The notes: generated by a model not told the origin, from the letters alone. Shown: positions 28,152 through 38,999, counted from the first letter of the stretch. The stretch: DNA of 64,000 nucleotides from Bacillus sp. 103mf (GCF_900116295.1 NZ_FPAF01000003.1:1-64000), one strand, 5' to 3'. A program made the numbers and translations.

Positions 28152-29293
28152 AATTAAAAATAGGGATTACTTGTTATCCTTCTGTTGGCGGTTCTGGAGT
28201 GGTTGGGACGGAATTAGGAAAATTATTAGCGGAGCGCGGACATGAAATTCATTTTATTACATCAGGATTACCATTTCGTTTAAATAAAGTGTATCCGAAT
28301 ATTTATTTTCATGAAGTGACAGTGAATCAATATTCTGTTTTTCAATACCCTCCGTATGACTTAGCGTTAGCAAGTAAAATGGCAGAAGTAGCGCAGAGAG
28401 AAAAGCTGGATGTACTGCATGTACACTATGCAATTCCACATGCAGTTTGCGCATATTTGGCGAAGCAAATGATTGGCGAGAATATTAAAATTGTAACAAC
28501 ATTGCATGGAACAGACATCACTGTATTAGGGTCTGATCCTTCTCTAAATAATTTAATTCGTTTTGGAATTGAACAATCGGATGTTGTGACGGCCGTATCA
28601 CACTCACTTATTGAAGAAACGTATGAATTAATAGGCACGCAAAAAGAAATTGAAACAGTTTATAATTTTATTGATGAGCGTGTGTATTTTCAGCGAGATA
28701 TGTCACAGTTACGAAAAGAATATGGAATACAAGAAGACGAAAAAGTACTCATTCATATTTCGAACTTTCGTAAGGTAAAGCGTGTTCATGATGTTGTGAA
28801 ATCATTTGCCCTCATTGTAAAACAAGTAAAAACAAAATTATTACTTGTTGGTGACGGTCCTGAGTTTTGTACGATTGTTCATCTTGTGAAGCAGTTAGGA
28901 ATTGAGGACAGGGTCTTATTTCTAGGAAAACAAGATAATGTAGCAGAGCTTCTGGCAATGAGCGACCTCATGCTGCTGTTGTCTGAAAAAGAAAGTTTTG
29001 GACTCGTATTACTGGAAGCAATGGCGTGCGGTGTCCCTTGTATTGGTACACGTATTGGCGGAATTCCTGAAGTCATTCAACACGGAGAAACGGGATATAC
29101 ATGTGAAATAGGAGATATAGAAGGCGCCTCGCAGCAAGCAATACAGCTTCTTCAAGATGATGCATTACATGCTAAAATGGCCAAGCGTTCCATGCAAGTG
29201 GCGTATGAGCAATTTGGCTCAGAAAAGATTGTTTCGCAATATGAAGCAATTTATTATGACATATTAAGGGATGACAAACATGAAACGATTTAA
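28148..29293 (+). CDS. bshA: N-acetyl-alpha-D-glucosaminyl L-malate synthase BshA
   Basis: 381-aa GT4 glycosyltransferase joining GlcNAc from UDP-GlcNAc to L-malate, the first step of bacillithiol synthesis. The N-terminal [16 protein letters not shown] loop binds the nucleotide sugar and the C-terminal motif [17 protein letters not shown] is the E-x7-E signature. ATG 28148 overlaps bshB1, and the 3' end overlaps the cca start. Confidence 0.96.
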   Translation: MKLKIGITCYPSVGGSGVVGTELGKLLAERGHEIHFITSGLPFRLNKVYPNIYFHEVTVNQYSVFQYPPYDLALASKMAEVAQREKLDVLHVHYAIPHAVCAYLAKQMIGENIKIVTTLHGTDITVLGSDPSLNNLIRFGIEQSDVVTAVSHSLIEETYELIGTQKEIETVYNFIDERVYFQRDMSQLRKEYGIQEDEKVLIHISNFRKVKRVHDVVKSFALIVKQVKTKLLLVGDGPEFCTIVHLVKQLGIEDRVLFLGKQDNVAELLAMSDLMLLLSEKESFGLVLLEAMACGVPCIGTRIGGIPEVIQHGETGYTCEIGDIEGASQQAIQLLQDDALHAKMAKRSMQVAYEQFGSEKIVSQYEAIYYDILRDDKHETI

Positions 29294-30473
29294 ACAAGCG
29301 TCTTCAATTATTAAGACGTTAACACAAAACGGCTTTGAAGCGTATTTTGTAGGTGGGAGCGTGCGCGATTCTATCATTGGTAGACCAATTGGTGATATCG
29401 ATATTGCGACATCAGCTTTGCCAGAAGATGTAATGCGTCTATTTCCACGTCATGTTCCTGTTGGAATTGAACACGGGACAGTTATTGTTTTACAAGAAGA
29501 CATTCCATATGAAGTAACAACATTTCGAACAGAAGGAGATTATGAAGATTTCAGGCGTCCTAGCAGTGTGCAATTTGTTCGTTCGTTAGATGAGGACTTA
29601 CAGCGCCGTGATTTTACAATGAATGCAATTGCTATGAAAGAAACGGGAGAAATAGTTGATTTATTTGGTGGACAAGAAGCGATTGTGAAGAAGGAAATTG
29701 CAACTGTCGGGAATCCAGTAGACCGTTTTCAAGAGGATGCCTTGCGAATGATGCGCGGCATTCGCTTTGTTAGTACACTAGGTTTTACAATAGAAGAAGG
29801 AACAAAACAAGCCACTATAGAATACGGACATTTACTGGAACATATCGCAATTGAAAGAATTGCAGTTGAATTTGAAAAGTTACTTGTCGGTACACATTGT
29901 GCAAAAGCGCTTCAGTTATTGGTAGAAACAAAATTATATGAGCACTTACCTTATTTACAAATGTGCGGGGACTTCATCTCAAAAGCAGCGAAACATGATT
30001 GGAGCTTTTTTAAAAATGACATTGAAGCATGGGCGTTCTTTCTATATTGCGTTAGGGAAGAACATCCATCTGTTTTTTTGCGACAATGGAAATTTTCGAA
30101 TAAAAAAATAAAGGAAATTGTATCTGTTTTATTATATGTAAAAGCGCGAGAAAAACAAGAGTGGGATGCATGTTTATTATATAAAGCTGGGAAAGATGTT
30201 GCCGTTATGGCAGAGCGCGTATATGAAGGAATCATGAATACATATTTAAATTCGAATGTTGAGCATATAGGGAAAGTATATGATGATTTACCAATTTGTA
30301 ATCGTCAACAATTGCAAGTCAGCGGGAATGATTTATTATCATGGTCAAAGGAACAGGCGGGACCGTGGGTTGCTAATGCATTGCAAAAAATTGAAGAAGA
30401 AGTCGTATATGGACGATTAAAAAATGAGAAAGAGTGTATAAAGGAGTGGCTGCATAGATGCAATCTGCTATAA
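29280..30473 (+). CDS. cca: CCA-adding tRNA nucleotidyltransferase
   Basis: 397-aa class II CCA-adding enzyme that builds or repairs the 3' CCA end of tRNA. The motif [22 protein letters not shown] (near residue 24) holds the catalytic GDxD aspartates, and [11 protein letters not shown] and the [12 protein letters not shown] motif follow. ATG 29280 is chosen by alignment with the family and by the AAGGGATG site; an ATG at 29271 would add three residues. It overlaps bshA and birA. Confidence 0.95.
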   Translation: MKRFKQASSIIKTLTQNGFEAYFVGGSVRDSIIGRPIGDIDIATSALPEDVMRLFPRHVPVGIEHGTVIVLQEDIPYEVTTFRTEGDYEDFRRPSSVQFVRSLDEDLQRRDFTMNAIAMKETGEIVDLFGGQEAIVKKEIATVGNPVDRFQEDALRMMRGIRFVSTLGFTIEEGTKQATIEYGHLLEHIAIERIAVEFEKLLVGTHCAKALQLLVETKLYEHLPYLQMCGDFISKAAKHDWSFFKNDIEAWAFFLYCVREEHPSVFLRQWKFSNKKIKEIVSVLLYVKAREKQEWDACLLYKAGKDVAVMAERVYEGIMNTYLNSNVEHIGKVYDDLPICNRQQLQVSGNDLLSWSKEQAGPWVANALQKIEEEVVYGRLKNEKECIKEWLHRCNLL

Positions 30474-31438
30474 GAAAACAGTTATTGCAAATCTTTTCTG
30501 AAGCTAATGGTGAATTTCTATCGGGACAAACGATTAGCGAGAAGCTTGGATGCTCAAGAACAGCCGTATGGAAACATATGGAGGTTCTTAGGGAAGAAGG
30601 ATATGAGTTAGAGGCTGTACGACGCCTAGGTTATCGCATTGCAAGTAAACCGGACAAAGTAACGGCAAATGAAATTCAGCTTGGTTTACAAACAGAGTTT
30701 TTAGGCAGAACGGTATACTTTGAAGAGTCGGTAACATCTACACAGCAAATCGCAGCTCGTCTTGCTTATGAAGGAGCGGCTGAAGGAACGATTGTTGTTG
30801 CAGAGGAGCAAACAGCAGGTCGTGGCCGATTAAGCAGAAAATGGCATTCACCAAAAGGGACAGGAATTTGGATGAGCGTTATTTTACGCCCAACAGTTCC
30901 GATTCATCAAGCACCGCAATTAACATTGTTAGCTGCTGTTAGCGTAGCGCAGGCAATTGAAAAATGCACAAATCTTTCCGTCGGCATTAAATGGCCGAAT
31001 GATATTTTAATTAATGGGAAGAAAGTTGTTGGCATTTTAACAGAAATGCAAGCAGATCCTGATAAAATTAATGCTGTTATTATTGGAATTGGCATTAATG
31101 TGAATCAAAAGCAAGAGCATTTTGCTGAAGATATCCAGCACATTGCCACCTCTTTAGCAATTGAATCCGGAAAAACGATTGTACGAGCTGAACTTATGCA
31201 GCAAATTTTCTTACAGATGGAAAAGCTATATAAAGAATATTTAGAACGTGGTTTTTCAGTTATTAAGCTTCTTTGGGAGAGTTACGCTGTGAGTATCGGA
31301 AAAGAAATTACAGCGCGTACGATGACAAATATAATTATGGGAATTGCAAAAGGGATTACGGCTGATGGTGTCCTTATACTTGAAGATCAAGACGGGGTCG
31401 TACATCATATTCATTCCGCTGATATTGAAGTAAAGTAA
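30458..31438 (+). CDS. birA: Biotin protein ligase / biotin operon repressor BirA
   Basis: 326-aa bifunctional protein. An N-terminal winged helix (1-60, SEKLGCSRTAVWKHM) binds the bio operator, the central domain makes biotinyl-AMP (AGRGRLSRKW glycine-rich loop near residue 120, GIKWPNDILINGKKVVGIL near 174) and a small C-terminal SH3-like domain ends the protein. It overlaps cca by 16 bp and closes the ypjD-birA run. Confidence 0.96.
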   Translation: MQSAIRKQLLQIFSEANGEFLSGQTISEKLGCSRTAVWKHMEVLREEGYELEAVRRLGYRIASKPDKVTANEIQLGLQTEFLGRTVYFEESVTSTQQIAARLAYEGAAEGTIVVAEEQTAGRGRLSRKWHSPKGTGIWMSVILRPTVPIHQAPQLTLLAAVSVAQAIEKCTNLSVGIKWPNDILINGKKVVGILTEMQADPDKINAVIIGIGINVNQKQEHFAEDIQHIATSLAIESGKTIVRAELMQQIFLQMEKLYKEYLERGFSVIKLLWESYAVSIGKEITARTMTNIIMGIAKGITADGVLILEDQDGVVHHIHSADIEVK

Positions 31439-31516
31439 AACGTTGAGCAGCTATTTTTCACTTCTTTTCTTTGGTGATTATGAAAAACGAAGTCTCATTG
31501 TTCATTAAATTAGCAT

Positions 31517-31558
31517 CAATATATAGCCCTTTGCTTAAAAAGAAGCGAAGGGCTATTG
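31517..31558 (+). terminator. Hairpin after birA, possible terminator
   Basis: TAGCCCTTTGCTT pairs with AGCGAAGGGCTA around an A-rich loop. A T-run is missing downstream, so termination is not certain. Confidence 0.45.
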
Positions 31559-31614
31559 TATGTGAAAAAATGATTTTCTTTTTTAGAAAAGTATAGCAAT
31601 TATGTTTTGCTATT

Positions 31615-31623
31615 TGTTATAAT
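31615..31623 (+). promoter_or_regulatory. Extended -10 promoter of the panBCD leader
   Basis: TGTTATAAT gives a perfect TATAAT preceded by TGn. Transcription would begin near 31630, just before the structured leader. Confidence 0.5.
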
Positions 31624-31635
31624 AAGGGCGAATAT

Positions 31636-31785
31636 GGGCAGTATCAATAGGAACTGCACCGCTATGTGGGAAAATCAAAATAAACATGTGGTTCTGCCTT
31701 GATCCAAAATAGGACTGGGACAGAGGGATGAATATTGCCGAATGATACTACCCTTCTGCCTTTTTACGGTCAGAAGGGTTTTTTA
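31636..31785 (+). ncRNA. Candidate pan-motif leader RNA of panBCD with overlapping terminator
   Basis: Leader of about 150 nt between a promoter and panB. GGGCAGTATCA (31636-31646) can pair with TGATACTACCC (31743-31753), two short bulges included, and this helix uses the first bases of the terminator arm CCCTTCTG. The terminator itself is CCCTTCTG / CAGAAGGG plus six T (31751-31785). The motif ATAGGA(A)CTG occurs twice inside (near 31646 and 31709). The known pan RNA motif lies upstream of pantothenate genes, often as two hairpins; assignment to it is by position and layout, not by a model search. Confidence 0.5.
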
Positions 31786-31837
31786 TATGTTTTTTCATCC
31801 GGCCATCTCCTCTCTCCAGGTACAGGAGGAGAAATTT

Positions 31838-32674
31838 GTGAAAACTGTGACGGATTTTTTGAAAATGAAAGAACAAAATGAGCCTATTGCGATGGTAACT
31901 GCGTATGATTATCCATCAGCAAAGTTTGCTGAAGAAGCAGAAGTTGATATGATTTTAGTTGGAGACTCGCTTGGAATGGTTGTGCTCGGCTATGACTCAA
32001 CAATTCCAGTAACAGTTGATGATATGATTCATCATACAAAAGCAGTGCGCCGCGGTGCAAAAAATACATTTGTTGTAACGGATATGCCATTTATGTCTTA
32101 TCACGTTTCACTGCAAGAAACGATGCATAACGCACGCCGCATTGTACAAGAAAGCGGGGCGCACGCTGTAAAAGTTGAAGGCGCAGATGAAGTTGTATCA
32201 ATCATTCGTTTCCTTACGAATGCAGGTATTCCAGTTGTAGCTCATCTCGGATTAACTCCGCAATCTGTCGGTGTGCTAGGTGGCTACAAAGTGCAAGGGA
32301 AAGATGCAGAAAGTGCGAAAAAATTGCTTGAAGATGCGAAAAAATGTGAAGAGGCAGGAGCAATTGCCCTTGTATTAGAGTGTGTACCGATGCAATTAGC
32401 GGAACTTGTAACAAATCAACTATTGATTCCGACTATCGGTATTGGTGCTGGTAATAAAACAGATGGTCAAGTTCTTGTCTATCACGATCTTATTACGTAT
32501 GGTGTGAATCGTGTTCCGAAATTTGTGAAGCAATATACGTCTGTACAAGAAGAAATTGTAAGAGGAATTGGACAATATGTTCATGAAGTGAAGCTGAGAC
32601 AATTTCCAGAGAAAGCACATTCGTTTACGATGAAAGAAGAAGAATGCTTAGCGTTATACGGAGGAAAACAGTAA
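31838..32674 (+). CDS. panB: 3-methyl-2-oxobutanoate hydroxymethyltransferase
   Basis: 278-aa enzyme adding a hydroxymethyl group from methylene-tetrahydrofolate to ketoisovalerate, the first step of pantothenate synthesis. Motifs: [32 protein letters not shown] and [11 protein letters not shown] 31838 behind CAGGAGGAG gives the family length; the longer open frame upstream starts inside the terminator and is rejected. The stop overlaps panC ATG by one base. Confidence 0.96.
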   Translation: MKTVTDFLKMKEQNEPIAMVTAYDYPSAKFAEEAEVDMILVGDSLGMVVLGYDSTIPVTVDDMIHHTKAVRRGAKNTFVVTDMPFMSYHVSLQETMHNARRIVQESGAHAVKVEGADEVVSIIRFLTNAGIPVVAHLGLTPQSVGVLGGYKVQGKDAESAKKLLEDAKKCEEAGAIALVLECVPMQLAELVTNQLLIPTIGIGAGNKTDGQVLVYHDLITYGVNRVPKFVKQYTSVQEEIVRGIGQYVHEVKLRQFPEKAHSFTMKEEECLALYGGKQ

Positions 32675-33522
32675 TGAATATTCTTACAACAGTGCAAGAG
32701 ATGCAGCAAATCGCAAGTGAGCTTCGTGCGAGCGGAAAAAAGGTTGGATTCGTTCCAACGATGGGATATTTGCATGAAGGGCATTTGACGTTACTGAGAC
32801 AAGCGAAAAAAGAAAATGATATTGTCATGTTAAGTATATTTGTAAATCCGTTGCAATTTGGGCCGAATGAAGATTTGGACCGTTATCCGCGTGATATTGA
32901 GCGTGATGAGCGTTTAGCGCGTGAAGTAGAAGTAGATTATTTATTTTATCCAAGTGTCAAAGAAATGTATCCCACGCAGCGAACAACGAATATTGAAGTC
33001 ATGAAGCGCACGGATGTTTTATGCGGAAAGCAGCGACCTGGTCATTTTGCTGGCGTTGTAACGGTATTGATGAAACTTTTCAATATTACAATGCCAAATC
33101 GTGCGTATTTTGGGATGAAAGACGCACAGCAAGTAGCAGTTATTGAGGGATTTGTTGCTGATTATAATATTCCTGTTACAATTGTGCCAGTTGATATTGT
33201 AAGGGAAGAAGATGGATTAGCACGCAGTTCTCGTAACGTCTACTTATCAGAAAGGGAACGCCAAGAAGCACCGCATTTATATAAAAGTTTATGTATAGCG
33301 AAAGAGCAAATCGCTAAAGGAGAGCGTAGTCCAGAAAAGATTACGCGCTTTATTAAAGAATATATTGAAATGAATACGCATGGTGTTGTCGATTATGCTG
33401 ATATATATGCGTATCCAGATTTAACTGAGGCCCAGCAAATAAACGGACGCACGATCATTGCAATCGCTGTAAAGTTTGAAAATGCACGACTAATTGATAA
33501 TATAACATTTACGGTTCAATAA
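32674..33522 (+). CDS. panC: Pantothenate synthetase
   Basis: 282-aa ATP-dependent ligase joining pantoate and beta-alanine. The nucleotidyl-transferase motif [13 protein letters not shown] (HxGH near residues 34-37) and the later GMKDAQQ and [11 protein letters not shown] motifs (KMSKS-like) are present. ATG 32674 overlaps the panB stop (TAATG) with GAGG upstream. Confidence 0.97.
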   Translation: MNILTTVQEMQQIASELRASGKKVGFVPTMGYLHEGHLTLLRQAKKENDIVMLSIFVNPLQFGPNEDLDRYPRDIERDERLAREVEVDYLFYPSVKEMYPTQRTTNIEVMKRTDVLCGKQRPGHFAGVVTVLMKLFNITMPNRAYFGMKDAQQVAVIEGFVADYNIPVTIVPVDIVREEDGLARSSRNVYLSERERQEAPHLYKSLCIAKEQIAKGERSPEKITRFIKEYIEMNTHGVVDYADIYAYPDLTEAQQINGRTIIAIAVKFENARLIDNITFTVQ

Positions 33523-33534
33523 GGGGGAGCAACT

Positions 33535-33918
33535 ATGTTTCGTACAATGATGAGAGCGAAGTTACACCGTGCTACAGTAACGGAAGCAAATTTAAATTAT
33601 GTAGGAAGTATTACAATTGATGAAGATTTAATGGATGCAGTAGGGATTGTGGAAAATGAGAAAGTACAAATTGTGAACAATAATAATGGTGCACGTTTAG
33701 AAACATATGTTATAAAAGGAGAACGCGGTACGGGTGTTATTTGTTTAAATGGTGCAGCTGCCCGCCTTGTTCAACCGGGAGATAAAGTTATTATTATTTG
33801 TTACGGACTAGTTTCAGAAGAGAAGGTACTAACACATATCCCGAAAATTGCTGTTTTAGATGATAATAATCAAATTGTGGAAATGCTTGGAGCGGAAAAA
33901 GCAGGCACGATTTTATAA
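33535..33918 (+). CDS. panD: Aspartate 1-decarboxylase
   Basis: 127-aa pyruvoyl enzyme making beta-alanine from aspartate. Self-cleavage is expected between Gly24 and Ser25 in NYVGSITID, which yields the pyruvoyl group. Third gene of panBCD, 12 bp after panC, with a terminator behind it. Confidence 0.97.
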   Translation: MFRTMMRAKLHRATVTEANLNYVGSITIDEDLMDAVGIVENEKVQIVNNNNGARLETYVIKGERGTGVICLNGAAARLVQPGDKVIIICYGLVSEEKVLTHIPKIAVLDDNNQIVEMLGAEKAGTIL

Positions 33919-33923
33919 TGTAT

Positions 33924-33964
33924 AAGAAAAGCTATCTCTGCAAAAGGGATAGCTTTTCTTATGG
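33924..33964 (+). terminator. Intrinsic terminator after panD
   Basis: AAGAAAAGCTATC pairs perfectly with GATAGCTTTTCTT. Confidence 0.88.
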
Positions 33965-34076
33965 GAAAGCAAAATCATTTCATTTTTCGTATCTTTCCAT
34001 TAAGATGAGGGAAAACGTGGTATAGTAACACTATAGAAATTTTGTTGTGCAAAGGTAAGAAATTGAGGTGTCATTG

Positions 34077-36866
34077 ATGAATAAGCGTTATGTCGTAGTC
34101 GATTTAGAAACGACAGGGAATGCCTGGAAAGATGGGAAAGATAGAATTACTCAAATTGCAGCAGTTGTTGTAGAGGATGGAGAAATTCTTGAAATTTTCT
34201 CTTCTTTTGTAAACCCCGAACGGGACATTCCACCATTTATTACAGAATTGACGGGGATTGATGAAACACTTGTGAGACAAGCTCCGTTATTCCGAGATGT
34301 GGCGCCGATGATTATTGAACTATTACAAGGTGCGTACTTTGTTGCGCATAACGTTCATTTTGATTGGAATTTTTTAAAAGAAGAATTACGGCAAGCTGGA
34401 TTCTCAGAAGTAACATGCTCGAAAATTGATACAGTTGAACTGGCACATATTTTATTGCCCACAGCTGACAGTTATAAATTACGTGATTTAGCAAAAAGAT
34501 ATGGTTTCGACCATGATCAGCCCCATCGTGCTGATAGTGATGCAATGGTGACAGCAGAGATATTTTTACAATTACTTTTTAAAATGGAAAGCTTGCCACT
34601 CGTTACGTTGCAATCGCTATATGAATTAAGTGATATGTTTCAAAGTAACATTGGAGATATTATGTCTGCATGTATTTTGAATAAAATGATACATGGGTCA
34701 GATGATGAGAAACAATATGACATTTATAGAAATATTGCTTTAGGTAAACGTAATTATACATTGCAAATTGGAGATGATTCTCCTACTGATTTTTCTTCTT
34801 TTCTAACTGAAACGATGCAGCGTTTGAGGGAAGTAATGCCGTCTTTTGAAAAAAGAGAAGGGCAGCAAATTATGATAAATGAGGTTTACGAAGCGCTTCG
34901 AGACTCCCGTTTTTCGTTAATTGAAGCGGGAACAGGTACGGGAAAAACATTAGCATATTTACTTCCTAGTATTTTTTATGCGAAAGAAAAAGAACAGCCA
35001 GTAGTCATAAGCACACAAACTGTACAGTTGCAGCAACAAATTTTAGCAAAGGAAATTCCATTGCTGAAAACAATACTTCCGTTTCCGTTTGAAGTAGCAA
35101 TGTTAAAAGGAAGAAAGCATTATTTGTGTCTACATAAATTTGAGCATGCATTGGGTGAAATTGAAAACAATTATGATAATGCATTAACGAAAGCGAAAAT
35201 TTTAGTATGGCTCCTTGATACAGAAACAGGAGATCGAGATGAGTTGAATATTCCAGCTGGCGGGAAGCTATTGTGGGAGCGAATTTGCAGTGATGCTCAT
35301 AGTCCAAGTAGGATGCAAAGTGCGTGGTTTAGCCGCTGTTTTTATCAACGTGCAAAAAACAAAGCATTGTTTGCAGATGTTGTAGTCACAAATCACACTT
35401 TGTTATTTCAAGATTTTGTAAGTAAAGAACCATTGCTTGCTTCATGTGAACATATTATTTTTGATGAAGCGCACCATCTTGAAGAAACGGCAAGTAGGGC
35501 GTTAGGAGAGCAATTTTCTTGCATGTATTTTCAACTCGTTTTATCACGATTTGGTACGTTAGAAACACCTAATGTGTTAACTAAAGTGTATGACATGATG
35601 AAACAATCGCAAATTGCTGTACGCTCTACTTTTCAAACGATTAATCATATGTTAAAAGAAATAAAATTTGATGCAGATGAGCTCTTTCATATGCTGCGTA
35701 CGTTTATATTTCAAAAAACAAAGCAGGAACATGCCACTGGAAATATACCGCTTATGTATCGTTATCATGCGAATAAAGAAAGAGGAAAGCTTTGGCGTAG
35801 TATTGTTGAATTAACAGACCGTTTTGTACACCAGTTAGGGCGAGTACTTACGTTATTGGAAAAACAAGGTGAGATGTTGCAAAAGCAAAGTGAATGGGAC
35901 ATGCATATGATTACGGGAGAGTTTGTGCACCTTACTGAAGTGCTTTCTAAAATGACCCAATCTTTACGGACGCTTATTTTAGAAGAAACGAGTCATGTGA
36001 CATGGATGGAGGCTGAAACGAAAGGAACCATTCATTCGACTATTCTATACGCACAGCCAGTTCATATTAGTGATTTATTTGCTGATCAATTTTTGGCACG
36101 AAAACGAAGCGTTATTTTTACTTCAGCCACTTTAACTGTAAATGATACGTTTGATTATATAGAAGCAGAGCTTGGGTTAGTGGACTTTACACCAAATACA
36201 GTAACGATTCCATCACCATTTCATTATGAAGAGAAAGTAAAGTTAATGGTTTCAACAGATGTTCCTCATATTAAACATGTAAGTGAAGAAGAGTATGTAA
36301 GAGCAGTTTCTAAACATATTATGAAGATTGCGAAAACTACAAATGGCCGAATGCTTGTTTTATTTACATCATATGAAATGTTAAAAGAGGTATTTGAAGT
36401 GTTGAAGAAGGCAGATGAATTAGAAGAATTTCTTTTACTAACACAAAGTGTTCATAACCGTAGTCGCAGCCGAATGATTAGAAAGTTTCAAGAGTTTGAA
36501 AAGGCCATTTTATTAGGGACAAGCAGTTTTTGGGAAGGGATTGACATACCAGGAGAAGCGTTAAGTTGTCTTGTCATTGTGCGGCTTCCGTTCACATCAC
36601 CGCATCAGCCAATGATGCAAGCGAAAAGTGAACGATTAAAAGAAAAGGGAGAAGATCCATTTACACAGTTGGCTCTTCCGCAAGCAATTCTTCGTTTTAA
36701 ACAGGGGTTCGGACGTCTTATTCGTACAACAGCGGATACAGGAACAGTGTTTGTGTTAGATCGTCGTCTTACTGCATCTTTTTATGGAAGACGATTTCTT
36801 CAGTCGATTCCAAGCATTCCATTGTATGAAGGACCATTAGACGAATTAATCGAAAAAATGGAGTAA
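34077..36866 (+). CDS. dinG: DinG: 3'-5' exonuclease fused to XPD/DinG-type helicase domain
   Basis: A 929-aa two-domain protein. Residues 1-170 are a DEDD exonuclease (VDLETTG near residue 8, HNVHFDW near 92, HRADSDA near 155). From about 240 a superfamily 2 helicase core follows: Walker A EAGTGTGKT, DEAH box FDEAHHLEE and the C-terminal motif QGFGRLIRT. The cysteines that bind Fe-S in XPD-like helicases are not in a clear four-Cys pattern; related Gram-positive DinG proteins act mainly as exonucleases. ATG 34077 follows GAGGTG. Confidence 0.94.
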   Translation: MNKRYVVVDLETTGNAWKDGKDRITQIAAVVVEDGEILEIFSSFVNPERDIPPFITELTGIDETLVRQAPLFRDVAPMIIELLQGAYFVAHNVHFDWNFLKEELRQAGFSEVTCSKIDTVELAHILLPTADSYKLRDLAKRYGFDHDQPHRADSDAMVTAEIFLQLLFKMESLPLVTLQSLYELSDMFQSNIGDIMSACILNKMIHGSDDEKQYDIYRNIALGKRNYTLQIGDDSPTDFSSFLTETMQRLREVMPSFEKREGQQIMINEVYEALRDSRFSLIEAGTGTGKTLAYLLPSIFYAKEKEQPVVISTQTVQLQQQILAKEIPLLKTILPFPFEVAMLKGRKHYLCLHKFEHALGEIENNYDNALTKAKILVWLLDTETGDRDELNIPAGGKLLWERICSDAHSPSRMQSAWFSRCFYQRAKNKALFADVVVTNHTLLFQDFVSKEPLLASCEHIIFDEAHHLEETASRALGEQFSCMYFQLVLSRFGTLETPNVLTKVYDMMKQSQIAVRSTFQTINHMLKEIKFDADELFHMLRTFIFQKTKQEHATGNIPLMYRYHANKERGKLWRSIVELTDRFVHQLGRVLTLLEKQGEMLQKQSEWDMHMITGEFVHLTEVLSKMTQSLRTLILEETSHVTWMEAETKGTIHSTILYAQPVHISDLFADQFLARKRSVIFTSATLTVNDTFDYIEAELGLVDFTPNTVTIPSPFHYEEKVKLMVSTDVPHIKHVSEEEYVRAVSKHIMKIAKTTNGRMLVLFTSYEMLKEVFEVLKKADELEEFLLLTQSVHNRSRSRMIRKFQEFEKAILLGTSSFWEGIDIPGEALSCLVIVRLPFTSPHQPMMQAKSERLKEKGEDPFTQLALPQAILRFKQGFGRLIRTTADTGTVFVLDRRLTASFYGRRFLQSIPSIPLYEGPLDELIEKME

Positions 36867-36905
36867 GAGTGAAATTTTCATCATGGGATAAAGTGATTAG
36901 TAAAA

Positions 36906-36940
36906 GTTAACGCCTGAAGCAAATTTGCTTCAGGCGTAAC
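36906..36940. terminator. Strong hairpin after dinG
   Basis: CGCCTGAAGCAAA and TTTGCTTCAGGCG are perfectly complementary with no loop bases between. There is no adjacent T-run, so it may act as a transcript-end stabiliser or a processing site and not as a classic terminator. Confidence 0.55.
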
Positions 36941-37138
36941 ATGTGGGTAGGAGGAATTTTTATTTTTTCTTACATTAGATGTAGAAATACAATGGTTTTC
37001 TACTTCAAACCTTTTTTTGAAGAACATGTCCTGCTATAATAGATGGGTGACGAAGCAGGGTTTGTAAAGAATGTACCCTTATTGTAACCGCAATGCGTTC
37101 TTCTATAATTAGAAATTTTGTGTAACGGAGGAGTTTTC

Positions 37139-37309
37139 ATGGAGAAGAAAATTGAAGTATTATCAACGACGCGTCTGACATACTCGTCGGATTTATATAA
37201 GGTTGTTGATAGTTTAAATCGAACACTAAAAGAAAAAGATCTCATGTTCGGATTAGCATTAGACGAGAATGAAAAAGAGACAGCAATATTTACGATTTAC
37301 AGAACGTAG
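37139..37309 (+). CDS. ypmA: YpmA-like small protein (DUF4264)
   Basis: 56-aa protein of unknown function, same length as B. subtilis YpmA and in the same place before ypmB. It begins MEKKIEVLSTTRLTYSSD; ATG 37139 follows GGAGGAG at good distance. No motif of known function is visible. Confidence 0.88.
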   Translation: MEKKIEVLSTTRLTYSSDLYKVVDSLNRTLKEKDLMFGLALDENEKETAIFTIYRT

Positions 37310-37316
37310 TGATACA

Positions 37317-37793
37317 ATGAAAAAGTGGATTTTGGCAATTTTTATTGTAATCGTTGCAGTTGTTTTATACGGGGGGCACATTTATAATACGACTATGGAG
37401 AAGAAAATTCCGAAAGAATCGAAAACAGTTGAGATTGCAAAGGAAAAAGCAAAACTCACAAAAGTGACAAAAATCGATTATTATAACGGTCAAACTCCAT
37501 ATGAAGTTGTACAAGGTGTGAATGAAAAAGGAGAACAATATATCGTTTGGGTGCCTGAGAAAAAAGGAGATATTCTAGTGCAAAAAGCAAGCGAAGGTAT
37601 CTCTGAAAAAGAAGCATTGCAAATTGTTGCGAAAGAACGAAAGCCAAAGCAATTTGTCAAAGCAAAATTAGGCGCTGAAAACAATGTTCCATTATGGGAA
37701 GTTACATATATTGATGATGAAAATCGTTATACTTACTATTATCTTGCATTTCAAGATGGTAAGTTTTTAAAGCGATATAGTATTGAAAAATAA
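37317..37793 (+). CDS. tseB: TseB-like membrane protein (YpmB)
   Basis: 158-aa membrane-anchored protein. One N-terminal helix (about 4-22) is followed by an external PepSY-like domain (DUF5590). B. subtilis TseB/YpmB binds the class B penicillin-binding protein PBP2A and affects cell elongation, and this gene is its positional and length match. ATG 37317 has no strong ribosome binding site and lies 7 bp after ypmA, so translation is probably coupled. Confidence 0.88.
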   Translation: MKKWILAIFIVIVAVVLYGGHIYNTTMEKKIPKESKTVEIAKEKAKLTKVTKIDYYNGQTPYEVVQGVNEKGEQYIVWVPEKKGDILVQKASEGISEKEALQIVAKERKPKQFVKAKLGAENNVPLWEVTYIDDENRYTYYYLAFQDGKFLKRYSIEK

Positions 37794-37811
37794 GTGCAGG
37801 GGGAACTCAGG

Positions 37812-38999
37812 ATGAGATTAGCAAAGCGAGTAGCTGCTCTAACACCATCTTCAACGTTAGAAATTACAGCAAAGGCACAAGCGTTAAAAGCGGAAGGACA
37901 TGATGTGATTGGCTTAGGAGCAGGGGAGCCTGACTTTAATACGCCGGCACATATTATAGATGCTGCTTATAAAGCAATGTTAGAAGGTTATACAAAATAT
38001 ACACCAACAGGTGGATTAGCTGCGCTAAAACAAGAAATTATTAAAAAATTCGAGCGTGACCAAGGCTTATCTTATGAACCATCTCAAATTATTGTTTGTA
38101 ACGGTGCAAAACACGCTTTATATACATTGTTTCAAGTATTACTTGATGAAGGTGATGAAGTTATTATTCCGACTCCGTATTGGGTAAGCTATCCAGAGCA
38201 AGTGAAGCTTGCAGGTGGTGAGCCGATATATGTAGATGGTTTGGAAGAAAATCATTACAAAATTACACCGGAGCAATTACGTCAAGTAATTACGGAGAAA
38301 ACGAAAGCTGTAATTATTAACTCACCTAGCAACCCAACAGGGATGATTTATAGTAAAGAAGAGTTGCAGCAGCTTGGCCAAGTATGCTTAGAGCACGACA
38401 TTTTAATCGTTTCTGATGAAATTTATGAGAAATTAATTTATGGCGAGGCAGAGTATACATCAATTGCTCAGCTTTCTAACGAATTACAAGAACAGACGCT
38501 GATTATTAACGGCGTATCAAAATCGCATTCGATGACAGGATGGCGCATTGGCTATGCAGCAGGTAATAAAGAACTCATTAAGGCAATGACGAACTTAGCA
38601 AGTCACAGTACGTCAAACCCTACTTCAATTGCGCAGTACGGAACGATTGCTGCTTATGCTGGAGATCAACAACCTGTAGAAATGATGCGCAGAGCATTTG
38701 AAGAGCGATTAAATATCGTGTATGATAAGTTGATTCAAATTCCTGGGTTCTCTTGTATTAAACCACAAGGAGCGTTCTATTTGTTCCCAAATGTAAAAGA
38801 AGCAGTCGCATTAGCTGGTTATGAGACAGTTGATGAATGGGCAAAAGCATTGTTAGAAGAAGAAAAAGTTGCTCTCGTTCCAGGAACAGGATTCGGAGCA
38901 CCGAACAACGTTCGTTTATCATATGCAACTTCACTTGAACAATTGGAGAAAGCATTAGAACGTATCCATACATTTATGAATAACAAAATGAAAGGCTAA
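37812..38999 (+). CDS. aspB: Aspartate aminotransferase
   Basis: A 395-aa class I PLP aminotransferase interconverting aspartate and oxaloacetate. Motifs: GAGEPDFNTP near residue 34, SPSNPTGMIY near 173 and the PLP-lysine segment NGVSKSHSMTGWRIGYA near 233. ATG 37812 sits behind CAGGGGGAAC, giving MRLAKRVAAL as in the family. In B. subtilis asnS comes next; it is absent here. Confidence 0.96.
   Translation: MRLAKRVAALTPSSTLEITAKAQALKAEGHDVIGLGAGEPDFNTPAHIIDAAYKAMLEGYTKYTPTGGLAALKQEIIKKFERDQGLSYEPSQIIVCNGAKHALYTLFQVLLDEGDEVIIPTPYWVSYPEQVKLAGGEPIYVDGLEENHYKITPEQLRQVITEKTKAVIINSPSNPTGMIYSKEELQQLGQVCLEHDILIVSDEIYEKLIYGEAEYTSIAQLSNELQEQTLIINGVSKSHSMTGWRIGYAAGNKELIKAMTNLASHSTSNPTSIAQYGTIAAYAGDQQPVEMMRRAFEERLNIVYDKLIQIPGFSCIKPQGAFYLFPNVKEAVALAGYETVDEWAKALLEEEKVALVPGTGFGAPNNVRLSYATSLEQLEKALERIHTFMNNKMKG

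Noticed and set aside
31742-31837. N-terminal extension of panB
   Set aside because: It begins inside the terminator hairpin; GTG 31838 has the CAGGAGGAG site and yields the normal family length.
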